Assembly (NCBI RefSeq): GCF_014851395.1
Contig: NW_024041150.1
Location: 27,455,225-27,519,224 of the forward strand
DNA: 64,000 nucleotides
Direction of reading: 5' to 3'
Origin: Micropterus salmoides
Lineage: Eukaryota > Chordata > Actinopteri > Centrarchiformes > Centrarchidae
Shown: positions 34,633 through 49,600 of the stretch, one piece after another
Position numbering within the stretch: position 1 is the first letter of the stretch
Layout of the letters: every line of letters begins with the position of its first letter
Translations under genes and position numbers: made by a program
Notes under the pieces: generated by a model
What the model was told of the DNA's origin: nothing
Databases searched by the model: none
What the model saw: the letters and a program-made list of their open reading frames with translations, nothing else

Positions 34633-37600
34633 TTAGAAACCCAGAGGATGAGGAGCCACCACTGTTCCGTTCTCCACCACGGCTGCAGAGATGGCTCGCA
34701 GGTTCTTGAACAGCCGTCTGGACTCACTGGAGCGCAGAGACTTGATGTCATGCATTATCCTCTCATGCGCCTGAGGGATGAAGGGTTAATCAAGTTAGAT
34801 TACCTGAAGTTTACAAATGTACCTGCTACATCTCAAAACTACTCATCAAGAGCCTTCGGCAGCAGAGATGTTGGGCAGTAAGTTGTGAGACGTCAGCGGT
34901 GTGGAATAAAATCCTCCAAAAAAACAGAAGTTAAATCACCGCGGCAGGCAGATATTCATGACCTCAAACCATTTAAGAAGTAGAACGTGAGAAAAGCATT
35001 TTAGATTCAAGACTAAATGGAAAAGGTATGGACAAGGTGAATCTGTTTACGGACATTGTAAATTGCATTAACTTGTCACCCAGTTGAGGCAACTGAAAAG
35101 CATTAATTCCTCAATCTAGTTTAGGACTACACCACATGGGTTGGGTCATGTTAATTTGAATTTGTTTGAGCTTGACTTTTTGGCAAAGTGACAGCTGCAC
35201 TCAACATGAACTGATAGTGTAGGAATTTCATTCCTAAATGCATGATTTCTCTCTCTCTATCCAGGCTACCTGCGCCTCTAAAGCTCACTAATAAACACAC
35301 ATCTCATTTGATTAATCCATATAAACGAGATATAATGTGTTGATTAGTGGGCTTTAGAGGTGCTGGGAGCTTCATTCATAGCATTCAGTTAATACTAGCT
35401 TTATTTGGCAGATGGGAATGTGTTAGACAATCTTACTCTCACCAAGAAAGCGAATAAGCTTAACTTTTCCTTCACAATTCAGGATTTTAACTTCACAGCC
35501 TGCTAACAAAGTTGTTCCGCCGTATTTTGTACGTAGCACAAAGTTGTTGAATACAACTCTACCTCCCAGAACAGTGAACAATGTATTATATGTCTGGCAA
35601 CCATTTCCACATTATAATTTATTTTCTACCTGAATCTTCCTTCTGTGTAAATAGAATGATGTATAGAGCACAATTACACCAATATAAATATATTATCTTT
35701 TTGGAAAAAATCATGTGGTATTTGATGTCTTTCCCTCCCACTTACACCCAGCCACCCGAAAATTGGCAAGCTATTTGTCCATCCTACTAACAAATAATGG
35801 TACCTCAATTTACAACCATAAAGTACTAATATTGATGTTGAGCAAACAGCTGAAACACCCTCAAACAGGATATAAGTACATGATGTAGCTTTATACTTTT
35901 TTTTTTTTTTTTTTTTTACATTTACCTTAAATACACGACACAATCTCATCACACAGACATTTGTTTTCAACTGTGTTTGTGGGTTTGACGTTGACCTTAC
36001 CTCCATACACCAGGTCTCACACAGTATCTTCTCATGCTGAGCTGAGGATGAGCCCTGACTCAGAGAGCGTGAAGCCCTGCAGAGAGGAAAAACACACACA
36101 AATGTCACTTAAGGCTGTGTAGGAGTATGTATGTGGAATAAAAGCAGACCAAAGAGAAAGTGTTGCAAGAGAGAGGATGAAAGAGTCAAACTGAGACAGA
36201 GAGAGACAGTTGGTCGGTAAACCAAACAGCTCACAAAGAGAGAGCCTTGACGTGCTTGAGTGTTTGCATACCTGGACAGGACGACCACCATGCCGTAGAG
36301 GTCAATAGCGCTGTCGGCCACTCTCTTCAGGACAAACTGTTCATCTGCAACAGGCAACCTGCTTGTTCAGTTGACTCAAACGTATTACACCATCACAAAA
36401 CAAACATAACAAGTGATAAGAGGATATATTGGCCCCAAAGCCCACACCTTTAGATGTTGTACCACGACTGTGAAAGAATCCTAATTCTTCCTCCAGAACC
36501 AAATTATTATTTTTCTAGAATTCTAAAAAAAAGCAAATCGCACCTGAAATGACTCCAACTCTAACCACAACAACAAAATATTACCCACAGGATTTCTCTA
36601 TGTCCCGCTCTCACACACACACACACACACACACTCACCGATGATCTTCTTGCCATGTTTGATCAGCAGCTCCTCAATCACTGCTCCAAACTGTTCGATG
36701 GCTTTAATGGTCTAGAAATAAGAAAACCCACACAACTGCCGGAATGAGAAATAGGTGAAATGAAAACTGAAGAGAAAGCAGAAAAATCCATTTGCAAAAT
36801 AAAAAAAGTTCCGTCATATGGTAACTTGGACACCCACTCTCTCAGTACAAGTACTTAAATAAATGCACAAAATGGAAAATGTATCACACACATAAAGAAA
36901 AAAAGGTTCCACACACCAGTTCACCGCTCTGCGCCAGCTCGGGGTGTACAGTTCCCTGCAGTGTCAGACCTGTGCCCAAACCCGCCTTTCTGCAAAGAAG
37001 AAGACAGCTGTTACATCAACATGGCTGCTGAGGAAGTGTGGTGAAAGCAGCAACACATCTGATGTGTCTGTTCTGCCATTATGCAGCCAGTGTCCACAGC
37101 TACAGGGACGTCCTGAGCTGACGGCATGTCGCACGCTCATTACAGATGTTTCGCTCTTAAGAACCAACATTTCACTTTAACAATTCTGTTGTTAGCGTTT
37201 ATCATTTCATGTCAGTTGAGTTTTCCAAAACCGATGAAATTAAGAATTTCCTTAAGAAATAAACATTTAGTATTTATTATAGGTATATCTAAAAAAAGGT
37301 TTGTTTCTGACAGCTTAGGAGTAAATTCCAGCTGTTTGGGTGTCCGGTGCTTTGAGCAACGACACGTTAAACGGCTGTGTTGGAGATGTGGGGAGGACAA
37401 AGTGGATACAGACAGATGAGCTGCATCCGAGTGACCGTAAGACGAGCCTTTTGTCTGCAACAGCACACAAATAGAGCCGGTCTGAAAGCACCAACTGAAC
37501 TGCTGCAGGCAGTTTGTAATCACTTTAAAGGGAAGTACAGTGCAGGAAAGTGTGTGTGTGTGTGTAAAGCCCAGATGTAAGATATCTCATTTTATTTATT

Positions 37601-40600
37601 TATTTTTGTGTGTTTATCCATAGGCAGACAAAAAACTCTTATCAGATATTGTAGACAAATGAGTAATTTGTGCTCGGATGTCAGTTGCAACTGCAAAGTG
37701 GACAAATTGAAGGATGGATCTAATGCTTATCGCATCGTATTGTGCAACGGGAGTCCCTGTCTCCCACCTTCTGCTATAGTGGTTAAGCACTTCCTCTCCC
37801 CCAGACAGGAAGTGACAGAAAGAGCCTGTGGGTATGTGAGGGTGATACAACCTTTTAGCTCTCTTGGTGATTTCTCCAGCGAGCATCCCGGCATTGCCAA
37901 GGGGGTTCTTCAAGGCCTTCTGCAAGGTCTTCAGTTGGTTTCCAGCGTTCTGGAGTGAAGCGGAGAAGGAAATGCATGATTTATCAGTGACGAGGGCTTC
38001 TTCTTAAAAACCATATTCACATGAGATTTCTGTATTGCATTATATTATGTTCTATTTTATTCTGTCATGTGTTAATAAGAACAAACATAGTAAGATTGTT
38101 AATATGTCTGGTTTGTCAGTAACAGCACAGTATGAAACTGAGTCCCGAGTGACGAGGAAAGTCGGGCCGTCCTCAGCCATGTATCATAGAGGCTGACATG
38201 GCGTTGCGACAAGTGGGCGTGTTCCCGTGAAACTGCCGCGGTCGTGCTCGTCTCACGCACACGCCCGCCCCTGCCAAAGTTAAATTCACTTGAACTTTTT
38301 GTAGCCTACGTGACACGCAGCACAAAAAGAAGATGGATGAGAGAGTGATCCTCGCCGTCTGTGACTTCCCTGAAATATAGTAAGTGTTCATTGAAAAGTT
38401 ACCGGGACTTTAACCAGAGGGCGTTTGCATGACCAGATTTATCAGCTATATGAATAATATAGCCTAACAACTAACGTTACTTATAGTTTTACTTTTAGCT
38501 AGGCTATGAAGGAATACAGTGGCGCACAGAAGCCATTGCCATGGTTACTATCTATTGACCGCCTTCCGTTTACTCGCGGAGCGCTCGTCTCGGTGTCTGT
38601 TCACATGAGAAGTGCAGAGCGACCCCGCAGGGCCAGGCGACCACGCAGGCAGTGTCTCTTCCCGTGTGAAAAGGCCTTTATGCAGACGTGTGGACTAGAG
38701 TCAAATACGATGACTTTAGAGTCGACTTGACAAAATCAAAAGAAATCGACTAAAGACTTTATCCACAAATGACTCGTGACTTCACTTGGATTTGAGCCTT
38801 TTGAGTTGAGTTGAACTGACTTGATACCCTCTCAATAAAATTAGGGGAAGGGTAAATTTTAAGACTAATAGATTTAGAACAACAAGGAAAAGATAATGTT
38901 TATTTGCGGAGTTAAAGTGTGGAATAAACTAAATGAGAACCCAAAGCAATGACCAAACATATTCCTTTTCAAAAAAAATGCACACAGAAATTACTTTCAA
39001 GAGGTATCGAGAAGCACTGTAGTAAAAGTAGGAGTGCTCCTTTGTTTATGTTTTTTTGTTTGTTTTTATATTTTGCCGTTTGAATAAGTACATAATCGAG
39101 GTTAGATAAATAAATACTTATCAGTGGTCACTTTAATACTGTGTACATAAACAAAATACACACACACAAATATAAAAACTGTTAACTGAAGGAAGAAATA
39201 AATGTGTGGGAGTACATAAGTTCTACTTCTTCCTACTCCTTTTCACACATGTGACAGAAGTATGTTAACACAGGAAAGAAGGGTACTTTTGTTTGCTGCT
39301 CATCTGTTGTTTTTCTCCCTTATGTTTTTAAACACGGTTTTATTTTTTTATACTTTCTCTTGCATGTTCAAAATTTCAATTCAAATTCAATTCATAATAT
39401 AAAAAACAAACTATGCAGCGCATCAACATGGGGATGTGCAATTAATGAAATTTTAAATCGGTTAAGATTTTGGCTTCCACCGATTATAAAAACAAGTAAC
39501 TTAACATAAAACGATTATTGTGCTGCATGCCGTTTCTTATTTCATGGGTTATTTGGGAGTTTTGTGTAGCCTAATGCATATAATCACTTTTACAAACAAA
39601 GCATTCAATTTTAACAGTTCAATAAATTAATGATTTTTCCTAAGTCAATGAGTAATCGTGTTAAATAATCATGATCTCAACATTGACCAAAATAATTGTG
39701 ATTAGGATTTTTGCCATAATGGAGCAGCCCTACATAAACACTTTTCAATTCATGAAGTTATACGACATTTGTTGAGTGAAACTGCACCTCTGCCTTTTTT
39801 CTTTAGGAGGTTAAGAGCTTTATAAGCGTTTTTTCCCCCCTCCATTTTTTAACTATTGTTAAGAATATAAAATGGTATTAAATTTGGTGAAGAGCACATT
39901 ATGGCTTGCTTAGGACTGGAAACTCAAAGTTTAGGACTTGAGACTTGACTGCTTGTCACAACCAGTCTTCACTTAGGCCTCTAGTGCTAAGACTTGAGAC
40001 TTGTGTTTTGTAAAACAATGACTCGGCCCCACCTCTGCTGTCATGGGATTTGGACGGGACAGCAGTATTTTTGTGGAAACTCCACTCCTGTGTCACCCTC
40101 TTCATGTATTACACGCTCTGTATGGTGAATGAGTTGTTAGCGTGAGGATGGAGGTACAGAGCGCACTTTGATCCTTCATATCTTCCAGTTTAACTGTTAA
40201 AGAAATCCCTGTGATACAATGTTGGGGGGTGGCACTTGCATTTTGTTGCACTTAATTCTTGTTTGTTGGTGATGTGGTTGTCGAGCACTCTGCTGTTAAA
40301 TGTAATTCTTTAGTTGTGGTTGTATTTGTCTGACAGTTGCCAAAGACACAAAAGGGAATTTCCGAACGGACAATAACGGAAATAAGCGCACTCTTCTCCG
40401 TAATTACCTGTAACACTCTTTCCCTAACACCTGTAACACCTAGTAGGCTTGAGAAGTGTGCAGTAATACAGCAGCATCCCATTCTAATGACGCGGCACTT
40501 CCTCTCCTCCGAGTGGTGCAAAACACAGGCTCGACACAGATGCTGGGTTTAAAATAACTATAAGGAAGTTGCTTCTTAAACCTACAAGATGTCACAGAGT

Positions 40601-43600
40601 CTAATACAAAATACAAAGGAAACACTAGTAGGAGTTTCAGCTCAAGCAAGCAGAAATCACTTCCTCTCTACAGAGCGTCTGTACTTTTCCACACAGTCTT
40701 TATCAGATCACCGCAACAGAGTCAGCAAAAGAAAATACAACAGAGCTATCATTTTGATGAAAAGAGCATCTTGTCTTATTTCACCTGGAAGCCATTGAGG
40801 GCCACAAAGAGCCTCAGGATGTCGTTGGTGCCCTCGAAAATTCGGAATATTCTCAGGTCCCTCAGCACTTTCTCAACTCCACAGTCCTGCAGAAACAGAT
40901 ACAGAAAGATTATGACCTTCAACTTTACAGTAAAGGAGCACAGGCTTCTTCAAATAAATCCTAACGCTGTAATAATCTGCATATATTCTAAAATTCACTC
41001 TTGATATCAGTCTGAAATCTTAGGTACATTTTTATTTTTACCGTACTGAGTAACCAACATGGGGCACAGAGATGTGTTATTTATCATATTTTACACATAG
41101 AAAGACATTTTGACACAAGTTAAAATAAGGTACTGAAAACACCAGCTGCAAACAGGAATAGAGACACTTCATTTCTGCACTTTTGAATTCTGCATGTGAA
41201 AGTCACTGATCATATTTCAGGCTGCACAGAGGAGCAGAATTGAAAATGTACAGGGAACACACTTCTGACTTGGAGAAATGAAACCGTGACTCAAAATACA
41301 CAAAATGTGAGGGGACTTCACGTGTGTTGTATCAGTGTCCCCCCCAACCCCTCAGCTCATAACCAAGCACTAATTTCACAACTTGCAGAAGTGGACAAAA
41401 TTAAGAGAACATCTGCAATACAATATCAGTATCAATACAGCGTAACAACATATAATAAAGTTTATTTTGTGAAGCGTAAATGTTCTTTTTAGTCAACTCT
41501 GGGGGAATTTCTGAGATTTTAAGTGTTGCTAAACTAAATTGCCCTTCAAATATAATGTAAATGCTTGTGAATTTGCCTCCTCTGCTTTTCAAGTGTTCCA
41601 TGACAAGTCAAGCTTTCCACTGTAATGAGTGTGTGGCAAATCAACACCATTGTCAGACAGGTGACCTACTGTGTAGCCTGGTTTATTTTAAGCATAGCAA
41701 TATTATTGTTTACACAGCTTCAAGCCGCCCACGTATCTTCAGCTAGCTTGTACCGGTATATTCTTGAATAACTTTGTGGTAGTTTTTTTTTTTACCTAAG
41801 GAAACCAACATCGACATGGGTCTCAGTGTTTTCTGAGCGTCTCACATGAAGCAGCTACGTGTCTCTTTGCCACAGTGGCGATAACGTACGCAAGTTCTGA
41901 GAAACAAAGGCGTTGCCAGAGCAAAACCAATAAGTGTAGTGGCTGTTTGAAGCTTATATTACTCTTGCTCTTGCTGTCTGAGCATATCATCGCCAATGAG
42001 ATGACTAAATTAAAAACAAAGGTTTCTACTGATCCGTGCAGGGCTGATCAGAGAGCTGTTCAGTAAATATGATGAGTTCTAGTCAGTGGTGACGGCAAAC
42101 AGAGGATTAGCATTGTGCTAATATCCAGTGCACGCACGGAGTGAGGTAGTAAAACAGGAAAACCCTTTACTTTTTCAATAAACAGTACCAGGAACTAAGG
42201 TCTTCTTTACACCACACCTGAAGAACAATCAAGACTAGGCAAATAGATTGATAACATACGCCATTAATAGACTGCTGCTTTGTTTGACATGCAGTTTTCC
42301 ACACATCTACATTGTTTGTGTTTAACTGGAGTTAAGTTTTGTTTCTCTGGTTTACGTGTTCGCTCGATTGTTACTCACTTTAAAAGGCCAATCAAAAATT
42401 ACTCCATAAAAGTAAATCCCCGGTCCCAATATTGATATTTCTGGCATATAGTGCTTGCTGAGTGCGCATATGAATGCTGTACCCAAGTTGCAGCAGACTT
42501 CATGTTGAGTTCCTAAGTTTCTAAGATAGTTTCTGGAAAAGAACCTGAAGTGAAAACAACCTGTTTGACCGAGGAACTATTAGACCCTGGTGTGGTTATT
42601 GTGGTTGGCTATTCTATTCCCAGAGAAGGGACTTTTTTAGCACCAGGGAGCAAAGCCCAGCAACTTTTTAGACTCAGGACAAGTTTTTGAGCTCCTAAAA
42701 TAGTTCCTGCGTGACTGCAGCAAACACGGGATTTCAGTACCCAAAGGAAGTACTTTATTGGGGGCCACGAAGTATGGGGCAGACAATTTTTACCTGGTTC
42801 CCTCCAGTTGAAACTCAAGTTAAGTTCCTAAAAAGTTCCTAGTTACTAGAAATAGGGCACAGATTTGCTGCTTATAGCTAGCCTCATAAAACAAATCTAA
42901 TATTGCTCATTTACATTGTAAACCAGTTGTTTTATTAACCCGTTGTACTTGTATTTTTAAAACTTTGTGCTGTATATGGCAGTATCTGTTTTCCAGGGTC
43001 TATGACGTGCTTAAAAACAAAAACACTTTTAAAGAAAAAATTCTAGCAGGTGATAAAACAAACAGTTTGAATCTATTTATCACATGCGGCTTTCTCTGTG
43101 GTCCCTGGATTTGTACGAACCAGGATGTGGACTGTGCACTCACCTTCATGAAACCCATGCCGCCCATGACCTGAATACACTCGTCAGTCACAGTCCACGC
43201 TGCTTCCTGTCACAATTTTGAACAAACACATGGATGCAAGTGAGCTTTTGCTTTGCAAAATAAACAAAGTTCATCTTAATTCGGCAGATGAGACGTCTAC
43301 TTCCTCAATCTACCAGCCGTGTCATCAGTTTTCCACAGAATAAGGAACATCATCAATATTATGAAAGAGGTGTTCTGTTTCCCAGAACACCAACTTGGGA
43401 GTAGCAAGTAAATACACTTCATTAGGGCTGGACGATATGGCTAAACAAGGTATTAAGATTAATAAAAAAAATTCATACCATTCGATATCAATAATTATTG
43501 TGATAAATGACAAATCATTATTTCTTTCAAGTTTAAAGGCTGATTTTTGCTCCTGAGTGAAAGTTGAAGAAACCTGATGGTTAAATGTGTTTTTTAACTA

Positions 43601-46600
43601 TTCTTCATGGTCAGAACAAACACAGTGGACCACTTAACAAATCTGAGGTCGAACATTCAAAACAATTATGATAAGATCTTTTTTCAGTCCCTTTTCCTCA
43701 ACAAAATAAATATCTTATAGATAGTTAAAGCAAACATTTATTGAACATTATATTGTTATTGATCGTTATTGTTTTATCGCCCAGCCCTACATCCAAAGAA
43801 GAAACGTAGAAACAAAAGAATGCAATATTTTCTAAAAGGCTCCCTGACTGCAATAACAGCTTGTGTAAGAGGCAGTCCTGCACAGGCATGTGGTTTGCAT
43901 GTTTAAATAATGTATGTTATTTGAACTCTTACAGAGGCAAAGATTTTGCTGATGGCAGCTTCTATCTGGAATTCAGTTGCTCCACTGTCCATGTTGCTGC
44001 TGATCATGTAGGCCATCGACTGCAAGAAGACACAGAGGAAGTAACGTATACATTTGCAGGAACTTTCAGCACCAGTAAACAATAATGCAAAGTGTAAAAA
44101 GCAGTTTAATCTGTTGAGAGTTTGTGCTCAAGAAATGCTTGATAGGCACAATAAAAAAAGGGGAGCTGTTAGGCAGGAAAGCAACATAAAAGATCTACTT
44201 CTTTACCTACTAGTCTCTAAAAGTGGATGTTGGATACTGGCAGTATTTGTTTAGATGCCGCAGAATCAATCAGAAACAGCATTACACATCTCAGTGTCAA
44301 ACTGAGATAATTGTGCATAAGACTGTGGTACAGGTAGAAAGTTCACTTTTAAGTCGTCTGACCTCAGTGACATATTGCATCATTGTCATGCGAGCTATCT
44401 TCTCCTGGATGGTTCCGTAGTTGTGGATCTTGTTGCCAAACTGGGTTCTATTGGCCGCATGATCCACCTGATGAAAAGAAGAACACGACAGTCACAACCA
44501 CACCTTAATTCAAAGTTACAGGCTGTATATTGTAACAACATCAGACAAGGTTAAAGCAACATAATGTAAGAATCGGTATTGTTTGCAACGTGGCACCCCT
44601 GCAGTCTCAGTGAAATTCAGTTTTACAACGCGGTGTGTGTCGATTTAGAGCAGCTGTGACTAGGACGCATATTTGAAAATATTTTCTGTTTTTCCACCCC
44701 TGGCCGCACAGATCTCGGGAGTGGGGGGTGCTCAGAGTCAGCTGCACGGCTAACTGAGCTAACTAGCTAACTGCAGCTTCAGTTAGCAGGCTTTTTCGAG
44801 AGTCCTATTGAAACATTACTGCTGCCTAGTTTTTGTGCAAAAAGAGGAAGTTTGTCAAGACTGCTGAAAATAAACAACTGATGTGAAAGCAACCAAAGTA
44901 TCAAAGTGCTGCGGTATAAATAAGTGGAGAGCTATGTAGTTTCTACCTTCATGCCGAAAAAAAATATATATATATCACGTTGCATTTCTCTCATCTAAAT
45001 GCATCACTCCTCTTAGCACATGAGACCACACAGAGACAATTTAGAAGAGACACGCCTCTCAATCACATCCTCAATACAAGTCTATGGGGAAAGCCCGTAA
45101 CGGTAAAGATGGTGGTTATCCTGTCCCTCCCGCTAGAAAGCCAATCGTCTGCTTTTAACAGCCAATCGTGTGGTCTCACCGACATAAGGGTCTGTGTTAC
45201 TTCTACTGTGCAGCACGGAAGGGGTGACGCACGCGTAGCAGAAGTATAACCGTTGTGAAAAACGCTCGTTATACCTTATTTTGGGGCAAAGTTGTCAAAC
45301 TTTATCAGATTTTAATGCTGATTCTATTCATGTAGTTTTTATGTCCCGGTGACCTGTGTAAGTGCAGTTCTGGCTCTCACCCCATTCATTTATATAGGAG
45401 CCTTGTCTTGTTCGTCCGAAATAGCTGCCCAGAGGCGTTGCCAAGATGGCGGCCCAGTGCCATGACTTGCCTAAAAAGGACTTTGGACCACACAGACTGT
45501 GTCTCCAATACATGGGCGTCTCCTACCCACCTCTAAAAATATCAATGGAATCAATATCAAATATCAAGGACAGGGATTTCCCCCATCTTAACTTTTTCAA
45601 ACTATGTAGAAACTACATAGATCTCCACTTATCTGTGTCTCGTCAGTAGAATTGCACAAACAGCAAATTAAAAGTAACTTTTATCCACAGCAATTTCTGG
45701 GATATGTGCTTATTATAATTCATATGGATGAAAATTCATTCTTTTCTTTGTTTTACATGATTGTAAATAGAACATATTTAAGTTTCATGATGTTGGTTTC
45801 ACTACCTCCCTCATTCTCCATCACTCCTACTTTCTGTCCTTTTCAGTAGCACAACGCCTCACCTTTTGCTTCCACTTTATGTACTCTGCTACACCTTACT
45901 TTATTATGCCATCTGTATTTACTGTTGTGTATTGTAATTAATATACTGAACTTTTAACACTTTTGTTTTTTGCCCCCATTCATCATGAGCTGAACCCAAA
46001 GACCTAAGACTTTCTCTATGTAAAATTCGCGTTTGGTCTGAATGCGGCATAAGACTTTATCCATGTACACAAAAGGCCTATTTCTCTCAAATATAGTTCA
46101 CAAATCTGTCAAAATCTGTGTTAGATCTGTGTGATCAGCACCTTGATGAGACACTTGTGAGGTGGATGGATTATCTCGGCAAATGAGAAGTGCTCACTAA
46201 CACAGATTTTGACTGATTTATGAACAATATTTGAGAGAAATAGGCCTTTTGTGTACATAGATAAAGTCTTATGCCGCATTCAGAATAAATGCGAATTTTC
46301 ACCTCGCCACACTTTCCTCACATGAGTACATTCGCTGCAACTGTTCACACACACAACGCGAGAAGCCGATTTTAACGCAATAACGTTAATAAACACAACT
46401 CGCTATTACTACAGCTGTATGAACACAAAGTAAATATTTTTCTGTGATTAAATAGCAATAAACGGATCAAACTGATGCCGAAATAACTACAACATGATGC
46501 AGATTTGTAAAACATATGAATTCATGCTTTGTCAGGTCTGTCAGCAAGACAACAACTTCTTGTTCACTTCGTTTTCTGAATGGAGTTTGGATCAATCAGG

Positions 46601-49600
46601 GTTAGGCTAAGCTAATTTGGTCACAGTAAAGTACAATGATAGCTGGAATAAAGTTACATACACATGTTTTCTTAACTCACAAGGTAGTTCAACCTCCTCG
46701 CTTTCTTTTCTCCCAGCAATGTCCAGTTCTTATATAAATATGAAGTAGCGTCATTTGACACTAACAACAACAACTCTGGAACCGGATGTGCACGGAAGCT
46801 AGCTGCTGAGAAGCTCCAGTCAAGATAAAGCAACGTTTTAATCCTATAAAAGCAGTTTACTCCGAGCTCCTCCCTCGGTCAAACGGCGTAGTTGTCAGAG
46901 GAAAACCCAGTCCGACCACGGGTGTTTATTTGTCCGAAAGCTGGAGCGCTGCTCCCTGCTCCTCTCCCCCAAGTTTAGCAGCTCTCAGCCGGCCTGCAGA
47001 TTTTCAATCGCCCGCTCTGCCTGGCCCTCTCCACACAACGCTCTGAAGCTGTCTGTGACGTACGGACAGTCTCAACGTTGATAGGCTATCGCGACTCAGC
47101 GTCATGCGAATTCCTTCGCTTCGCCTTGGCTTACATGGCCCCACCCCCTTCGCGCCGCCCGACAGGAAATCACGGCTCAACGCGTGTTTGCATTGACTTT
47201 GTATGTAAACTCACCGCCCCGAACGCTCGCTTCGCTTTTGGTCTGAAAGCACCTTTATATCTTTGACTTCAGCTCATGATGAATGGGAGCAAAAACGAAA
47301 GTATTGCTTTTATAATTTTGTTCAGTGTACTTTTATATATTTTATATTTAGATATCGTCATAATTACATATTTACTTATTTTTTAAGGGAGACTTGCAAA
47401 GTAACATTTTCATTGAATGGTCTAAAGCCATTTTTTACTGCGCGAAGACAAGCAACCTGAATCCATCTCCTACAGCTGTGGGAAATTTATTATTTTATAG
47501 ATTAAAACAAAGTCAACATTAGCACGGATTGGCACTGAATGTCTGTGCACCAATTATCACCTCTATTAATAATATTTTACTCATAGTACAGAAAGTATTG
47601 TAATATGAGTTTGCATTTTTAGTTACACTAACACATTACTAACTGATCCCTAATTTTGACACCTTCTCAAACAGTCACTAGTGTTGAAATCTTAAAAAAA
47701 ACAAAAAACACACTTGGTCATTGCATCATACTTAACCCCTAGTTGCTCCGGTGGCATGCGACCTCTGACATGCATAGCAATTGTAATTTGCTTTGGATAA
47801 AAGCGTCAGCTAAATGAGTTAAATGTAAATGTTTTGTAACTACTTTGCAAACAGAAAATGACAGGGCTGATTATCGCACAGGAAAATTTGTGGCACATAT
47901 CTGCAGTGTTCAAAGGAAAAACAAACAAAAAAAAACAACCTGCGGTTGATTTCTGATGATGCAACTATCAAACAGATTGACTTTCTTAGTTTTGCTTCTC
48001 AGTAAATGAGGCAGATCATTAAGTCTACCGCTGCAGTGTTGCACACACACACCAACTGCTGATTGTGCAACATCCTCAATTTTAATATTAAGAGTTTAAA
48101 ATTATCACATTTAGGACAGTTCTCATTTCAGTACTTTTTATTAAAACCTTATTCAATAACACCATTAATAAAATTACAAAATGTTTATGTTTGAGAAAAA
48201 CAAAAATATGACCACAATCACGTTTGAATTGTCAGCACCTGTAACCTCAGCAGGCTGTTGCATTACTGAAACTTAGTGAACGACACGAAGGGGAATTTCC
48301 CACAAACCCACAGTAAAAGAATGTAACATAGACAATACAGACTAAAACCAATGCAGCAGAGAGGAAACGCATATAGAGACGTAAAGCTGTAAGTGGAAGC
48401 TATAGTGTCTCAACTAGGAGAAAAGTTCACCTTGTTTTACTCTGTTATAGGAAAGGATGTTTACTCACAGCTTTGGTGATGACTGCCTTCATGGTGCCAG
48501 AGAGGGCGGCCGCCATGCCAAAGCGCCCGTTATTCAGGATGTTCATGGCCACCTTGAAACCTCCGCCCACCTCGCCCAGCAGGCAGTCGGCTGGCACGCG
48601 AACATTATCGAAATACACCTCGGCTGTGTTGGATGCCTTGATGCCCATTTTCTTCTCTGGAGGGCCACTGCAATAAAACCCCGGAGATTTAATCAGGCCG
48701 GACAGACAGACAACAGACAAATTCTTGAACTCGGCCTGTCACATTAACTACTTTTGTTGGACGATATATTGTTCCAGGAATAACTGCGATAGGCGATATT
48801 ATTGTCATTTTAAGACCATTTTATGTCACTTATATAATGATCATATAATGGCATAATAATGTAAGCCCACCCTCTCAAAGAGCAACTGAAATTTTTAGTT
48901 TTTTATTCAGGCATTAGATTTAAGATGTGAAAAAAACATTTTAAATATCCCAAATAAAACAACCTGTAGCCCTGTGCAGCTTCTAACGCCACTGGAAGCG
49001 CTTCAGGAGACCCCACATTGTTGACTTGTTCATTTGTCCGTTTTGGGCTTCTACTCTTCTGTCAAAAAAGACTCACTGTGTATACTCTGCTAAGCGGAGC
49101 ATCGTCTAGAATTGTCTAGAATGATCAGCTCGGACAACCGTGTGGCAGCCGGAAAGCAGCGCTTCCGTGCCCTGTGTCGACCTGTTACAAACTTTCTGGG
49201 AGGAGTTCTTCGAGAAAAACACCAATTAAAAAATTTAATAGCGTCGAGTAAGTTATCTACACAGCTTACTGTGTCACTCCTCCAAAGCTTCTCTCCACGA
49301 TGAAGGCAGAGATCTTGTCTTTCATCTCCCCAGTCTTGGGATCCTTCATGGGTGTCTTGGCAAACACTGTGAAGATCTCAGCCAGACCTCCATTGCTGAA
49401 AAGAGAGAGAGAGAGAAAAAAACTGTATTACTGGGCAAGTTGTATAATGCTGCCCCCTTGTGGTGAAAGTAACAAAACATCAACACTCTCTCTCTCATAC
49501 ACACACACTGGTTTGGGACATTATTGAACCTTATTATTGAGCCCAAAGCCTAACCAAGTTAGAACCAATAGGCTTTGGGCTGACAGCCACCGACTGGCAG

